Of a stretch of DNA of 23,172 nt, positions 8,367 to 16,397 are shown in pieces. Below the pieces are notes generated by a model. The model saw only the letters and a list, made by a program, of their open reading frames with translations. It was not told the origin of the DNA and ran no database searches. Both the position numbers and the translations under genes were made by a program. This DNA is from Halarchaeoplasma sp046498385 (GTDB lineage Archaea; Thermoplasmatota; Thermoplasmata; Halarchaeoplasmatales; Halarchaeoplasmataceae). How positions within the stretch are numbered: position 1 is the stretch's first letter; each line of letters starts with the position of its first letter. Location of the stretch: contig JAWOAU010000021.1 of NCBI GenBank assembly GCA_046498385.1, forward strand, positions 1 through 23,172, in the 5' to 3' direction.

Positions 8367-9396
8367 ATATCTTTAAAATATCCTGGACATCCCGGTCGGT
8401 CTTAAAACCGGTGGGGGAAAAATGTGTCCGTGCGGCTCTATACCCCTCACTTTCCAAGGCAGCTATCATCTCTTTTAAAGGGGGCGGAGAGCATTTTAGT
8501 ACACTTCCCAACACGTTGGTATCGTAAAAGAATGGAGGAAAGGCACTCTCCCCTTTCCATGTCTCCAGAAGATCACCGCTCAGCTTTATCTGTGAAAGCA
8601 GTTTTTCATCGAAAAGATCACCTGCCCACAGGGGACCTGTACTATCCCCAGGTGCCCAATGGTGATCCGAGAAATCGTATTTTTCAAGGCACTCCAGCGC
8701 CCCGTCGGCATACGAGGCCCCTTCGCTGATCTCCAAGTACGTTCTAAAATGGTGTCCGTCGTAGTACGAGAGCAGGGGTTCTGCGCCCCTGTTGTACTTG
8801 GCGGCCTCCTTAACACAGTATCCGATCAATATGCGCAGACCTATCTCGTGCCGGCACCAGTTGTTTTCAGGTACTGCGGAATAACGTCGTATACATTTTT
8901 TTTTGTAAGTACCGCAGAGGACCGCGGTATCCGTTGCCGTCACCCCGAGAACACCGCCCCTGGAAACGAACCTTGCAGGGATGGTAAAAAAAGGTACGGG
9001 AGTCCCGAAGGGGTCGATATCTATGTAATCGTATTCGTATCTGTGGTCCAGTACGTGACCCTCTATGGAGCCCTGCACCGCTTGCGCTTTAACCCCGGAA
9101 TGCTCTATGTTGCGCCGTATCAGTTCCACAGCATCCCGGGAAAGGTCCAGCATCGTCACCTCTCGAACATCGGTTTCCTTGGCGATCCTCACGCCGCGAA
9201 TACCGGTGGCCGACATGCCATCCAAAACTTTTTTTCCGGGACCCCATGCCCGTAAAAACGCTACAGATATATCTCTGTTCAGCTCCATAGCGGGATTGTA
9301 AAAAACATCTTTTCCGATGCCCCTGGGGCCCTTCCCGGGGCGGTGAGGGGGAACGATCAGGTCCGTATCTCCTTCCCTGATAGCGGTGTACTTCAC
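8353..9396 (-). CDS. trm1: tRNA (guanine26-N2)-dimethyltransferase Trm1
   Basis: A 347-residue protein of the usual archaeal Trm1 length. It methylates the N2 of G26 in tRNA with S-adenosylmethionine, stabilising the core fold. Visible motifs: FYNPAMELNRD near the N-terminus (residues 32-42), the SAM loop VLDGMSATGIRG (57-68), an acidic strand end MLDLSRDAV, and the catalytic IDIDPFGTP (126-133). The start is GTG within a GTGA overlap with the THEP1-like gene; AGGTGAGATC just before it, inside the end of the upstream gene, is a strong Shine-Dalgarno match. It is the last gene of the asd-pss-mptD-THEP1-trm1 run, and its stop lies inside the end of the convergent ATP-pyrophosphatase gene. Confidence 0.96.
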   Translation of the reverse strand: MKYTAIREGDTDLIVPPHRPGKGPRGIGKDVFYNPAMELNRDISVAFLRAWGPGKKVLDGMSATGIRGVRIAKETDVREVTMLDLSRDAVELIRRNIEHSGVKAQAVQGSIEGHVLDHRYEYDYIDIDPFGTPVPFFTIPARFVSRGGVLGVTATDTAVLCGTYKKKCIRRYSAVPENNWCRHEIGLRILIGYCVKEAAKYNRGAEPLLSYYDGHHFRTYLEISEGASYADGALECLEKYDFSDHHWAPGDSTGPLWAGDLFDEKLLSQIKLSGDLLETWKGESAFPPFFYDTNVLGSVLKCSPPPLKEMIAALESEGYRAARTHFSPTGFKTDRDVQDILKIFKSA

Positions 9397-9941
9397 GTCT
9401 TGATCTCACCTTTTATCAGTTCAACGACTTTGTAGGGAAGCAAGTCCTTATTCACTTCGGTGAGTTCAAGGATCCGTATGTCGTCCCGACGTCTAACGTC
9501 CTGGAGCAGGGGGTTTCTGGATTTTTTATGGAAGGTCAATATGACCGGTTTATCCATATTAAGGGCATTTTTCACTGTCTTGTTGAATTTATCGCTTTTA
9601 ACCATCATCTTGCCGGCTTCGTCGACTAAAACAACGTCCTCCTGTACACAGGCCCGTTCGATGGCCTTCACACCTACCTGTTCTAGAGTGTCCAAGTCAA
9701 CGTTGTAACCGTTTACTTCAAGGGAAGTATCGATAAACAAATGAGCGAAGACTCCTTTCTCTTTTGTGCTCCAGTCCATGACCTGAAAACCGACCTGTCG
9801 GTTATCTTCAAATATGGGATCGGTTAACATACCTCCCACTGAGATACCCTCTTCACCAAGCATATCGATTATACGCTTCAGCGTATCGGTTTTGCCTATT
9901 CCGAGGGTGCCGCTTATACCTATCTTTAAACTCCTTGCCAT
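9393..9941 (-). CDS. THEP1-family nucleoside-triphosphatase
   Basis: A 182-residue P-loop protein matching the THEP1 family (archaeal/thermophilic NTPases that hydrolyse ATP, GTP and other NTPs in vitro; human homologue NTPCR). Walker A is GTLGIGKT (11-18), where the family more often has Pro in place of the Leu. Next come GGMLTDPIFEDNRQVGFQV, matching the family's GG(F/M)xTxE...GF block, and Walker B VVLVDEAGKM (103-112), where the common form is DEIGKME. Family members close with a conserved HxxSxxPLL-like stretch, here HKKSRNPLL. The ATG is preceded by AGGAGAT, which overlaps the last codons of mptD; only one base separates the genes. The cellular role of the family is unclear; sitting before trm1 hints at an RNA or nucleotide role but does not show it. 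Confidence 0.9.
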   Translation of the reverse strand: MARSLKIGISGTLGIGKTDTLKRIIDMLGEEGISVGGMLTDPIFEDNRQVGFQVMDWSTKEKGVFAHLFIDTSLEVNGYNVDLDTLEQVGVKAIERACVQEDVVLVDEAGKMMVKSDKFNKTVKNALNMDKPVILTFHKKSRNPLLQDVRRRDDIRILELTEVNKDLLPYKVVELIKGEIKT

Positions 9942-9942
9942 C

Positions 9943-10338
9943 TTATCTATCTCCTATCAGCGTAATGGATTCTATGTACATAAGGGGATAATCCAGTTCC
10001 TCTACGTATCTGAGCCGCCCTTGGACCTCTATGTCTTTGAATTCCACAATGACCCGGGCATCTAACATATCCCCGGATAAAGTGGTGTACTCATGAAATA
10101 CCGAATCTATATCAAGTAATTTTGGAATTATGTGCACGTCGACACGTTTTACGAAGGCCTGGCTTTCGATTGTCTTTTCAATAGCCCTTTCCAGCACCTC
10201 TATGTTATCACTGCTCAGCGGTGCACCGATGAATTGATGAAACAGTGCTCCGAGTTTGATCCCTAGTTCGAAGGCCGCCCGTTCGTTGTCGCTGCAGTGA
10301 AAGTAACTGTCCCCTATCTCTTCTGCTTTTTCTTCCAT
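9943..10338 (-). CDS. mptD: Archaeal dihydroneopterin aldolase MptD
   Basis: A 131-residue protein resembling the archaeal-type dihydroneopterin aldolase (MptD, MJ1585 family, unrelated to bacterial FolB). It converts 7,8-dihydroneopterin to 6-hydroxymethyl-7,8-dihydropterin plus glycolaldehyde, on the route to tetrahydromethanopterin or folate-type cofactors. The key evidence is the conserved block ERAAFELGIKLGALFHQFIG followed by PLS and a helix, the typical short length, and a C-terminal YxE/YPLMYI region. Start: a longer frame reaches GTG/ATG at 10377, but ATG 10338 is preceded by GGTTGGA and gives the usual family N-terminus. With that start it overlaps pss by 25 bp. It ends one base before the THEP1 gene. 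Confidence 0.85.
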   Translation of the reverse strand: MEEKAEEIGDSYFHCSDNERAAFELGIKLGALFHQFIGAPLSSDNIEVLERAIEKTIESQAFVKRVDVHIIPKLLDIDSVFHEYTTLSGDMLDARVIVEFKDIEVQGRLRYVEELDYPLMYIESITLIGDR

Positions 10339-11033
10339 GAGTATCCAACCGGTCCTATTGTGATATATATCCCGCACATTACAAGTGCTGTGAAAAGGAA
10401 TATAGGGCCCAAAGAATAACTATTTTTCCCCAATATCACCCCGAAAAACGAGAAAAATATCAAAGCCCCTCCGGCTAACACTCCTCCGAAGCCCCAGAGT
10501 TTGGGATACTTTATGTTAGAATACAACAGTGCGGAGATCAAAAGTACGATCCCCATCACTAACAGAGCACCTCTGTCAAAAACCGATATCAACAATACTA
10601 TCGTCAAAGCCAGGATAGGCACCGGGAGTCCGTTGTAGTTTTCTTCGGCACTCTCCTTGTCCGCGAACCTTGACAGGCGTAACACACCGAAGAAGACCAG
10701 TACCATGGGTACGGCGGTGGCGGCGGCGTTCAAAGGTGACTCCCAAGCCCTGCCCAAGGCCTCATCGTAATAGACCGTATATACCAACAAGGCCGGGGCG
10801 AAACAAAAGGAGATCGCGTCGGCAAAAAGATCCAAGTAAGCACCCATCTTGTGGGAAGTGTCCATGTATCTCGCGATCATACCGTCGAGTCCGTCCATCG
10901 CCATGCAAACGATTATCAGAAGTGACGCTTCAAATAATCGGTTATCAACGATGTAGGTGATGGCCAGAAATCCCAGGAGTGCGTTGAAGAGGGTGAATAT
11001 ATCGGCCAAAGTCAGCTTGCTCCATAACTTCAA
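10314..11033 (-). CDS. CDP-archaeol/diacylglycerol-serine phosphatidyltransferase (archaetidylserine synthase)
   Basis: A 239-residue integral membrane protein with about six to eight hydrophobic segments. It carries the complete CDP-alcohol phosphotransferase signature DxxDGxxARx8GxxxDxxxD (residues about 47-72), the metal and CDP-lipid site. Serine is inferred as the acceptor from the adjoining decarboxylase gene and similarity to PssA, so the product would be archaetidylserine. Start: the longest frame begins at GTG 11039, but TTG at 11033 has GGGTGA six bases upstream and its TTGA overlaps the stop of the decarboxylase gene, so it is the better start. The C-terminus is basic (WKKKQKR) and presumably cytoplasmic. 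Confidence 0.92.
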   Translation of the reverse strand: MKLWSKLTLADIFTLFNALLGFLAITYIVDNRLFEASLLIIVCMAMDGLDGMIARYMDTSHKMGAYLDLFADAISFCFAPALLVYTVYYDEALGRAWESPLNAAATAVPMVLVFFGVLRLSRFADKESAEENYNGLPVPILALTIVLLISVFDRGALLVMGIVLLISALLYSNIKYPKLWGFGGVLAGGALIFFSFFGVILGKNSYSLGPIFLFTALVMCGIYITIGPVGYSWKKKQKR

Positions 11034-11617
11034 GACCACTCACCCACGGTTGTTTCTCCGGCCCGGACCACATCTCCTTCCGAAGCGGATATGGACGCCT
11101 CTTCAGGTAGCTCTACCCTTACCCGAGATCCAAAGCGTATCATCCCGATACGCTGACCCCTTTCTACCGAATCACCCTCCGAAATATAGGGCACGATCCT
11201 CCTGGCAAAGATGCCGGCTATCTGTGTTACCTTTACGGTCCCATCCTCACTCTTCATCAGTATCTCCAGCCGCTCGTTGTTGCTTACATCGTTTTTGTAG
11301 GCAGGCCGGTGTTTTCCGGGATAGTGTTTCATGGAAACCACCTCTCCCGATACGGGACTGCGGTTAACGTGTACGTTTGTTACACTCATGAATATATCGA
11401 AGGAACTGCCCGTAACTTTAACCACCTTCCCGTCGGCGGGAGATACTATGCCATCCGCCGCGGTCCTTTTTGGATCCCTAAAGAAGATCACCGTAAACAG
11501 GGGCAGTGATAAAAAGAGCAGGAAAACAAAATTATCCGTATACGCAAATAGCGGCAGGGATACAAACGACGGTAGTGACACCAGTATCAAAGGTTTCCCT
11601 GCACCTTTAGCTATCAT
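11030..11617 (-). CDS. asd: Phosphatidylserine/archaetidylserine decarboxylase proenzyme
   Basis: A 195-residue protein of the short PSD type found in archaea and many bacteria. Two hydrophobic segments (about 9-24 and 29-46) anchor the N-terminus. Then come FFRDPKR, SPADGKV, MSVTNVHVNRSPVSG and YPGKHRPAY, all typical of PSD. The self-cleavage site is RFGSR (161-165): the chain breaks between Gly163 and Ser164, and Ser164 becomes the pyruvoyl group. It makes archaetidylethanolamine from archaetidylserine. It is directly upstream of, and overlaps by four bases, the synthase gene, so the two enzymes are co-translated. No good Shine-Dalgarno site is visible; a pyrimidine-rich tract precedes the ATG. 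It lies 44 bases after ftsZ on the same strand. Confidence 0.95.
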   Translation of the reverse strand: MIAKGAGKPLILVSLPSFVSLPLFAYTDNFVFLLFLSLPLFTVIFFRDPKRTAADGIVSPADGKVVKVTGSSFDIFMSVTNVHVNRSPVSGEVVSMKHYPGKHRPAYKNDVSNNERLEILMKSEDGTVKVTQIAGIFARRIVPYISEGDSVERGQRIGMIRFGSRVRVELPEEASISASEGDVVRAGETTVGEWS

Positions 11618-11661
11618 GAGAAAAGGGAGAAAGGAAAGGGGTTAAGGACTTTTTGGATGCA

Positions 11662-12786
11662 TCAGCCTACCATATCTATCTCGCCGTCCAAGGTCTCGCC
11701 GTAGGAACTTTTGGCGAATTCTTCGGTGTCGGAATGAACGTTGGTTATCACCAACAGTATCTTGATGGTGTTCTTCAACTCTGGTTCCACATTGCATCCC
11801 CAAATTATTCGTGCCTCGTTGGATACACGTTCGTTTACCAAGTTTGCCGCTCTTTCGGCCTCGCTGACCGTCATATCGGGTCCGCCTGAAACGCGGATCA
11901 AAGCACCTCTTGCTTCGCTGACATCGATATCTCCCAGCAGCGGTGAGCCAAGGGCTTGTGAAACAGCATCTTCCACCCGGGTGTTGGGGTTGTCCGAGTC
12001 GCCGATACCGATCATGGCAAGTCCACCTTCGTCCATTATTGTACGGACGTCGTTGTAATCCAGGTTCACCAGCCCGGGCTTTGTGATTATCTCCGTTATG
12101 CCCTTTATTGATTCCATGAGTATTTCGTCTGCCACTTTAAAGGCCGAATCCAAAGGCAGGTTGGGAACAAGTTCCAGTAAACGATCGTTGGGTATGATCA
12201 CCGTAGTATCACAGTGTCGCTCCATCTTCATCAGTCCCCGCTGCGCGTTCTTCATACGTGCTTTTCCCTCGGCCTTGAAAGGCATGGTTACAAACCCCAT
12301 GGTAAGGGCGCCTTCTTCTTTTGCCATCTGGGAGATAACAGGGGTGGATCCGGTTCCGGTGCCTCCGCCCATACCAGCGGTTAGAAATACGATATCCGCT
12401 TTTTCTACGTACTTTTCCAGCTCGTTTTTTGCTTCGAGTGTCGATTCTTCGCCTATCTCGGGCCGGGCGCCTGCACCCAGTCCGCGGGTCTTGTTCTTTC
12501 CAAGGAGTACCTTCTTTTGAGCATGGGTCTGCAAAAGATGGTTTGCGTCGGTGTTGCATGCGATCAGTTCCGCACCGGTGATACCTTCCTGTGTCAGACG
12601 ATCGATAGTGTTGGAACCTCCACCTCCGCAGCCAAATATACGTATCTTTACATCCAGTGTTTCTACCAGCTTACGTAATTCTTCATCCTCCGGCGCAAGA
12701 TCCTTCTCTTCGATGCGCTCTTTCTTTATGCCGGCTTCTTCTTCCTTTTTTTTCTTCTCCAAAGCTTTGTTAATTATAGATTCCAT
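11662..12786 (-). CDS. ftsZ: Cell division GTPase FtsZ (FtsZ1-like)
   Basis: A 374-residue tubulin-superfamily GTPase that polymerises at the division site. A charged N-terminal extension (about 40 residues, Lys/Glu rich) precedes the GTPase domain: GCGGGGSNT (52-59), the GTP signature GGGTGTGS (140-147), and the T7 loop NLDYNDV with the catalytic acidic pair. Stretches such as AFKVADEILM, GITEIITKPGLVNLD and EARIIWG match haloarchaeal FtsZ1 as I remember it more than FtsZ2, so this would be the FtsZ1 paralogue; a second ftsZ would be elsewhere. Start: ATG 12798 is in frame, but ATG 12786 has GGATGGG about nine bases upstream and gives the common MxSIxxxAL start. A TATA element (12829-12836) fits a short leader. 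Confidence 0.96.
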   Translation of the reverse strand: MESIINKALEKKKKEEEAGIKKERIEEKDLAPEDEELRKLVETLDVKIRIFGCGGGGSNTIDRLTQEGITGAELIACNTDANHLLQTHAQKKVLLGKNKTRGLGAGARPEIGEESTLEAKNELEKYVEKADIVFLTAGMGGGTGTGSTPVISQMAKEEGALTMGFVTMPFKAEGKARMKNAQRGLMKMERHCDTTVIIPNDRLLELVPNLPLDSAFKVADEILMESIKGITEIITKPGLVNLDYNDVRTIMDEGGLAMIGIGDSDNPNTRVEDAVSQALGSPLLGDIDVSEARGALIRVSGGPDMTVSEAERAANLVNERVSNEARIIWGCNVEPELKNTIKILLVITNVHSDTEEFAKSSYGETLDGEIDMVG

Positions 12787-12828
12787 GGTGAATCCCATCC
12801 TTTTATGAAGATGTCATCTAGCTAGAGG

Positions 12829-12836
12829 TATTTAAC
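12829..12836 (-). promoter_or_regulatory. Putative TATA box of ftsZ
   Basis: On the minus strand this reads GTTAAATA. It predicts transcription beginning around 12806, leaving a leader of about 20 nt that contains the GGATGGG site before ATG 12786. Confidence 0.55.
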
Positions 12837-12959
12837 AGTTGTCATTTTTCGTCGCGAAAAACAGTATAATACCCCCCTTTGTCCTGCATAAATCACCATA
12901 TTCTCCAATTCTGTCAGACCATATGGAAAAAAACGTCAGACAAAAATCCACCATCACAC

Positions 12960-12966
12960 TTTTATC
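12960..12966 (+). promoter_or_regulatory. Putative TATA box of deoxyhypusine synthase gene
   Basis: TTTTATC centred 27 nt before the ATG at 12990, with no Shine-Dalgarno site between them; this spacing fits a leaderless transcript. Confidence 0.5.
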
Positions 12967-12989
12967 GCATCACTTCCTCCGGTTTCACG

Positions 12990-13910
12990 ATGAAAAAAGT
13001 AGAGGATATCGATATCCATAAAGACACGCCCCTTTTCCAGTTGATAGAGCAGTACGGTTCCGCAGGTGGATTCACCGCAAAAAAGGTTAGCGCCGCCAGG
13101 CATATACTCCAAAAGATGTTCAACAAAAAGAGCATTAACTTTCTGTCTTTCCCTGCCTGTATAATCTCTACGGGCACCCGAGGTGTCATAAGACAGGCGG
13201 TCAAAAAAAATCTATTCGACGTTATCATAACCACCTGTGGCACCTTGGACCACGACCTTGCTAGGACGTGGTCCGATTATTACCACGGAAGTTTCGACGC
13301 GGACGATTCCGTCCTTTACAAAGAAGGCGTTAACCGCCTGGGGAACATATTCATCCCTAATTCGTCATACGGAGAGGTAATAGAAGCTCACATGCAGCCC
13401 ATGCTCGAGGAGATAGTTGAAGAAGAGGGACCTAACCTCAGCACAAGGGAGATCATCCGGGCCTTCGGCCAACGGATAGATGATAAGGACTCATTGATTT
13501 ATTGGGCGGCAAAGAACGATATCCCGGTATTCGTACCCGGTATAACCGACGGGGCCTTCGGTACCCAGCTGTGGATGTACTGGCAGCGTAACAAGACCTT
13601 CAATATAGACCTCATGAAGGACCAGCAGGACTTGGCGGATATCGTGTTCCCGGCCGAGAAGAGCGGTGCTCTGATGATCGGCGGGGGCATCTCCAAACAC
13701 CACACCATATGGTGGAATCAATTCAGAGGAGGTCTGGACAACGCCGTGTATATAACCACCGCCGTAGAGTACGACGGTTCGTTATCCGGTGCCAGGCTCC
13801 GGGAGGCCGTATCCTGGGGAAAGATACGGGAAAGTGCCGATAGAGTCACCGTAGAAGGCGACGCTACTGTGCTCCTCCCCTTAGTCTTAGGAGAGTTCCT
13901 TTCAGAGTAG
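12990..13910 (+). CDS. dys: Deoxyhypusine synthase
   Basis: A 306-residue enzyme that moves the aminobutyl group of spermidine to a lysine of aIF5A in an NAD-dependent reaction, the first step of hypusine formation. Visible signatures: FPACIISTGTRG (NAD region), TTCGTLDHDLAR, IPVFVPGITDGAFGTQ, MIGGGISKHH and EYDGSLSGARLREAVSWGK, the last holding the catalytic Lys278. Start: the frame is open back to 12879, but ATG 12990 gives the usual N-terminus and lies 27 nt after a TATA-like element. The upstream 37 codons look non-coding. It ends nine bases inside the convergent pyrI gene. aIF5A itself is not in this window. Confidence 0.96.
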   Translation: MKKVEDIDIHKDTPLFQLIEQYGSAGGFTAKKVSAARHILQKMFNKKSINFLSFPACIISTGTRGVIRQAVKKNLFDVIITTCGTLDHDLARTWSDYYHGSFDADDSVLYKEGVNRLGNIFIPNSSYGEVIEAHMQPMLEEIVEEEGPNLSTREIIRAFGQRIDDKDSLIYWAAKNDIPVFVPGITDGAFGTQLWMYWQRNKTFNIDLMKDQQDLADIVFPAEKSGALMIGGGISKHHTIWWNQFRGGLDNAVYITTAVEYDGSLSGARLREAVSWGKIRESADRVTVEGDATVLLPLVLGEFLSE

Positions 13911-14375
13911 GTTCTCGGATATCTCTTCCTCCTTCATCTCCCTTTCACAATATATGCACTTTATGTTAACCGGATCGCTGCTGATCACTTTAAACTCAGG
14001 GTCCACTGGCTCGTTTTTGTAGGTTATACAGTTACGGTTTCTGCACCTCAAGATCCCTTTCACCCTGGAAGGTAACTTTACCCGGTGCTTGTCCGCCACA
14101 TCGAAGTCCCGTATTATATTTATGGTAGTTTCAGGAGCTATTAGGGATATCTTATCCAGCTCCTCACTGCTTATCTCCTTGTTTTCCACCTTGACTATAT
14201 CTTTTTTACCGGTACTGCTTTCAACGTTCATGGCGATACTTACAACGTCCTTTACGTCTACGTCGGTCAACCCTAGTATCTTGAGTACCTTCAACGATTG
14301 ACCGCACCTTATGTGGTCGATCACCGTACCGTTTCTTATGGGCGATATCTTTATGGTCTTTTTAGTGTCGTTCAT
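13902..14375 (-). CDS. pyrI: Aspartate carbamoyltransferase regulatory chain
   Basis: A 157-residue regulatory subunit that binds nucleotides and clamps the catalytic trimers together. The N-terminal allosteric domain has KISPIRNGTVIDHI (about 9-22), close to the family consensus. The C-terminal zinc domain carries Cys111, Cys116, Cys140 and Cys143 (CRNRNC and CIYC), the four ligands that hold the contact with PyrB. The ATG is in a four-base ATGA overlap with pyrB, with GGGGTGA a few bases upstream, so the two subunits are translationally coupled. Confidence 0.97.
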   Translation of the reverse strand: MNDTKKTIKISPIRNGTVIDHIRCGQSLKVLKILGLTDVDVKDVVSIAMNVESSTGKKDIVKVENKEISSEELDKISLIAPETTINIIRDFDVADKHRVKLPSRVKGILRCRNRNCITYKNEPVDPEFKVISSDPVNIKCIYCEREMKEEEISENLL

Positions 14376-15313
14376 ATTTTCACCCCTGTCAACATGGCTA
14401 ACAGAGCCATCCTTACCGGTATACCGTTAGCGGCCTGATGGAAGTATTTAGCGTGCACCGTATCGTCCACCTCGGGAGATATCTCGTCCACCCGGGGCAA
14501 GGGGTGCATAACGATCATGTCGCCCTTAGCATTTTCAAGAGTTTCCAGGTTGACATTATAGCTGTCCGCTATCTTCATGTACTCTTCTTCATTCGGGAAC
14601 CTTTCCCTCTGTATCCTAGTAACGTACAGAACATCCAGATCTTCGACCGCCTTGGCTATGTCCTCTTCTTCGTTGTATTCTATACCTCCTTCCGCCAGTC
14701 GCCGCAGGATCTCCCTGGGCATCTTCAAAGGCGGCGGTGCTATAAAGGTCATCTCCGTATCGTACAAGGACAGTGCATGTGTCAGGGAATGAACCGTCCG
14801 GCCGTATTTGAGATCACCTGCTATGCCGATGCGGTTGCCCGAGATATCTTTCTTTTCTTTACGGATTGTATAAAGGTCCAGCAACGTCTGCGTCGGGTGC
14901 TGACCAGCACCGTCTCCCGCGTTCAGGAGGGGTTTGGAAGAGAACTTGGCAGCCAGCCTAGCCGCTCCTTCCTGGGGGTGCCTCAGCACCACTATGTCCG
15001 CGTAGCTGGAAGTTACTTTAATGGTATCCGCAAGGGTCTCTCCCTTTTTAGAAGAAGATACGTCGGCACTGGCGAACCCTATTACATTTCCCCCTAAACG
15101 TTTCATGGCAGATTCGAAGGACAGCATGGTCCGAGTACTCGGTTCAAAAAAAAGATTGGCCAACAGTTTACCTTTCAGGATATCCGTATTCTTCTTTCCC
15201 TGTGCGATAGGTTCCATCAACTCTGCTTTATCAAGCACATATTCAATTTCATCCACAGAGAAGTCTCTGATAGAAACCACGTCATCTTTATGAAATTCTC
15301 TTTTCTCATTCAT
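14372..15313 (-). CDS. pyrB: Aspartate carbamoyltransferase catalytic chain
   Basis: A 313-residue catalytic subunit that joins carbamoyl phosphate and aspartate, the committed step of pyrimidine synthesis. Motifs: FFEPSTRT (55-62, carbamoyl phosphate binding), the SSSKKGE mobile loop (about 86-92), RHPQEGAAR, GDGAGQHPTQTLLD (133-146), and HPLPRVDEI near residue 268. The length is standard. No clear Shine-Dalgarno site precedes the ATG; an ATTTAT element 26-31 nt upstream suggests a leaderless message separate from the coiled-coil gene upstream. Confidence 0.97.
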   Translation of the reverse strand: MNEKREFHKDDVVSIRDFSVDEIEYVLDKAELMEPIAQGKKNTDILKGKLLANLFFEPSTRTMLSFESAMKRLGGNVIGFASADVSSSKKGETLADTIKVTSSYADIVVLRHPQEGAARLAAKFSSKPLLNAGDGAGQHPTQTLLDLYTIRKEKKDISGNRIGIAGDLKYGRTVHSLTHALSLYDTEMTFIAPPPLKMPREILRRLAEGGIEYNEEEDIAKAVEDLDVLYVTRIQRERFPNEEEYMKIADSYNVNLETLENAKGDMIVMHPLPRVDEISPEVDDTVHAKYFHQAANGIPVRMALLAMLTGVKI

Positions 15314-15338
15314 TAAAATAGGTAATTAAACAGGAGGG

Positions 15339-15344
15339 ATAAAT
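15339..15344 (-). promoter_or_regulatory. Putative TATA element of pyrBI
   Basis: ATTTAT on the minus strand at -31 to -26 from the pyrB ATG, within the 49-base gap after the coiled-coil gene. The short AT-rich tract is weak evidence on its own. Confidence 0.4.
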
Positions 15345-15362
15345 GATTTTGGATTGGGCTTT

Positions 15363-16232
15363 CTAGAGGAATCCCGCTTTTTGGAGGACCATGATGTCTT
15401 CGGTACCGAGTTTTTCACCTTTCTTGAACTCCTCATAGAGCTTTTCCGCCTGCTCTTTGGTATCGATCTCATCTTTCCTTTTCTTCGCAACTTTCTTCTT
15501 CTTGCGTAGGCCCCACAGTATCTTGTTGTAGTCCTGTATCTCATTAACCGCATTGATATGCTCTTGATGGTATTCGTCGGCGAGGACCTTGGCATCCACG
15601 AACTTTTTTTGCGCTTCGTCGGCTTCAGTCCTCACCCGGTCCGCTTCATCAAAGACCGTCAGCATTTCTTCGTGCAGGTCCTGCGCCTTATCGGCCTTCT
15701 CTGATACCTTTTTGTGAGCCTCTTCTGCGGTTTTTTCCGCCTCTTCCAGATGCTTCATTAACTCTTGGATTTCCTCGTTCTCTTCCAGTACACGTTTCAT
15801 GTCCATGACTTCTTCCCGCAGATTGGATATCTTGTCCACGAGTTCTCTTTCTTTGTCAGCGGAGAGTACTTGAGTCTGCTGCTTGAATTCCAGTCTCCGT
15901 ATGTCCCTTTCAAGGTCCTTTATGGCTGACTCGTTCTTAGGCAGCAGCTCTTCCTTTTTTTTCTGAAGTTTGGACGTTAACTCTTTTACCTCGTCGTTCA
16001 TCTTATTTCGGATAATCTTTGCTTCTTTTACCTCCTCGTTAAGATCGTTCCGAGTCTCCTTGAGTTCGTTTCCCTTATCGATGAGCTCTCTTACCTTAGC
16101 GTTGAGCTCGTCTCGCTTTTGGACCCAAGATTTAGCCTCTTGATTCTTCTGGTCTCTAAGTCGTTTGTATTTTTCTGCTTTGGAATTCGCTCTTTTCCTT
16201 TTTTCTTCCAGCTCCTCAAGGAGTTCAGTCAT
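15363..16232 (-). CDS. Archaeal coiled-coil protein, COG1340-type
   Basis: A 289-residue, highly charged protein made almost wholly of Lys/Glu-rich helix, predicted to be a long coiled coil with no signal peptide, membrane segment or catalytic motif. Its length, basic-acidic pattern, N-terminal ELLEELEEKRKRAN-type opening and short C-terminal globular end (EEFKKGEKLGTEDIMVLQKAGF) fit the uncharacterised archaeal coiled-coil proteins grouped as COG1340. Function is unknown; SMC-like bridging or a structural role has been supposed for such proteins but is not shown here. A TATA-like TTATAAAG at 16293-16300 would serve it with a leader near 38 nt. It is divergent from the M18 peptidase gene and upstream of pyrBI. 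Confidence 0.85.
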   Translation of the reverse strand: MTELLEELEEKRKRANSKAEKYKRLRDQKNQEAKSWVQKRDELNAKVRELIDKGNELKETRNDLNEEVKEAKIIRNKMNDEVKELTSKLQKKKEELLPKNESAIKDLERDIRRLEFKQQTQVLSADKERELVDKISNLREEVMDMKRVLEENEEIQELMKHLEEAEKTAEEAHKKVSEKADKAQDLHEEMLTVFDEADRVRTEADEAQKKFVDAKVLADEYHQEHINAVNEIQDYNKILWGLRKKKKVAKKRKDEIDTKEQAEKLYEEFKKGEKLGTEDIMVLQKAGFL

Positions 16233-16292
16233 GGTTGAAACACTGTCCAGTAATTCATGTTTTGGGAAATCAGTTTATCCAATATTGATTCC

Positions 16293-16300
16293 CTTTATAA
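16293..16300 (-). promoter_or_regulatory. Putative TATA box of coiled-coil gene
   Basis: TTATAAAG on the minus strand, 61-68 nt before the ATG at 16232. It shares the 165-base divergent spacer with the M18 promoter. Confidence 0.4.
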
Positions 16301-16357
16301 GTCTTTCGCACCCAAATATTGAAAAATCCAAAACATTACAGCCCAGTACACGAAAAG

Positions 16358-16365
16358 ATAATATA
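16358..16365 (+). promoter_or_regulatory. Putative TATA box of M18 peptidase gene
   Basis: ATAATATA centred about 37 nt before the ATG at 16398, predicting a leader of about 10 nt. A weak AAGGT follows at 16381. Confidence 0.4.
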
Positions 16366-16397
16366 GTACACAAACTTGCTAAGGTTCACTGATATAC

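Noticed and set aside
8659..9255. 198-codon plus-strand frame across trm1
   Set aside because: Shadow of trm1, which carries all the catalytic motifs on the minus strand.
11618..11661. Terminator between ftsZ and asd
   Set aside because: The minus strand is pyrimidine-rich (CCTTTCCTTTCTCCC) but lacks a solid T run, so I could not decide whether ftsZ is separated from the asd run.
12879..12989. N-terminal extension of deoxyhypusine synthase
   Set aside because: Not like the family, and a TATA element at 12960 lies within it; ATG 12990 is the sensible start.
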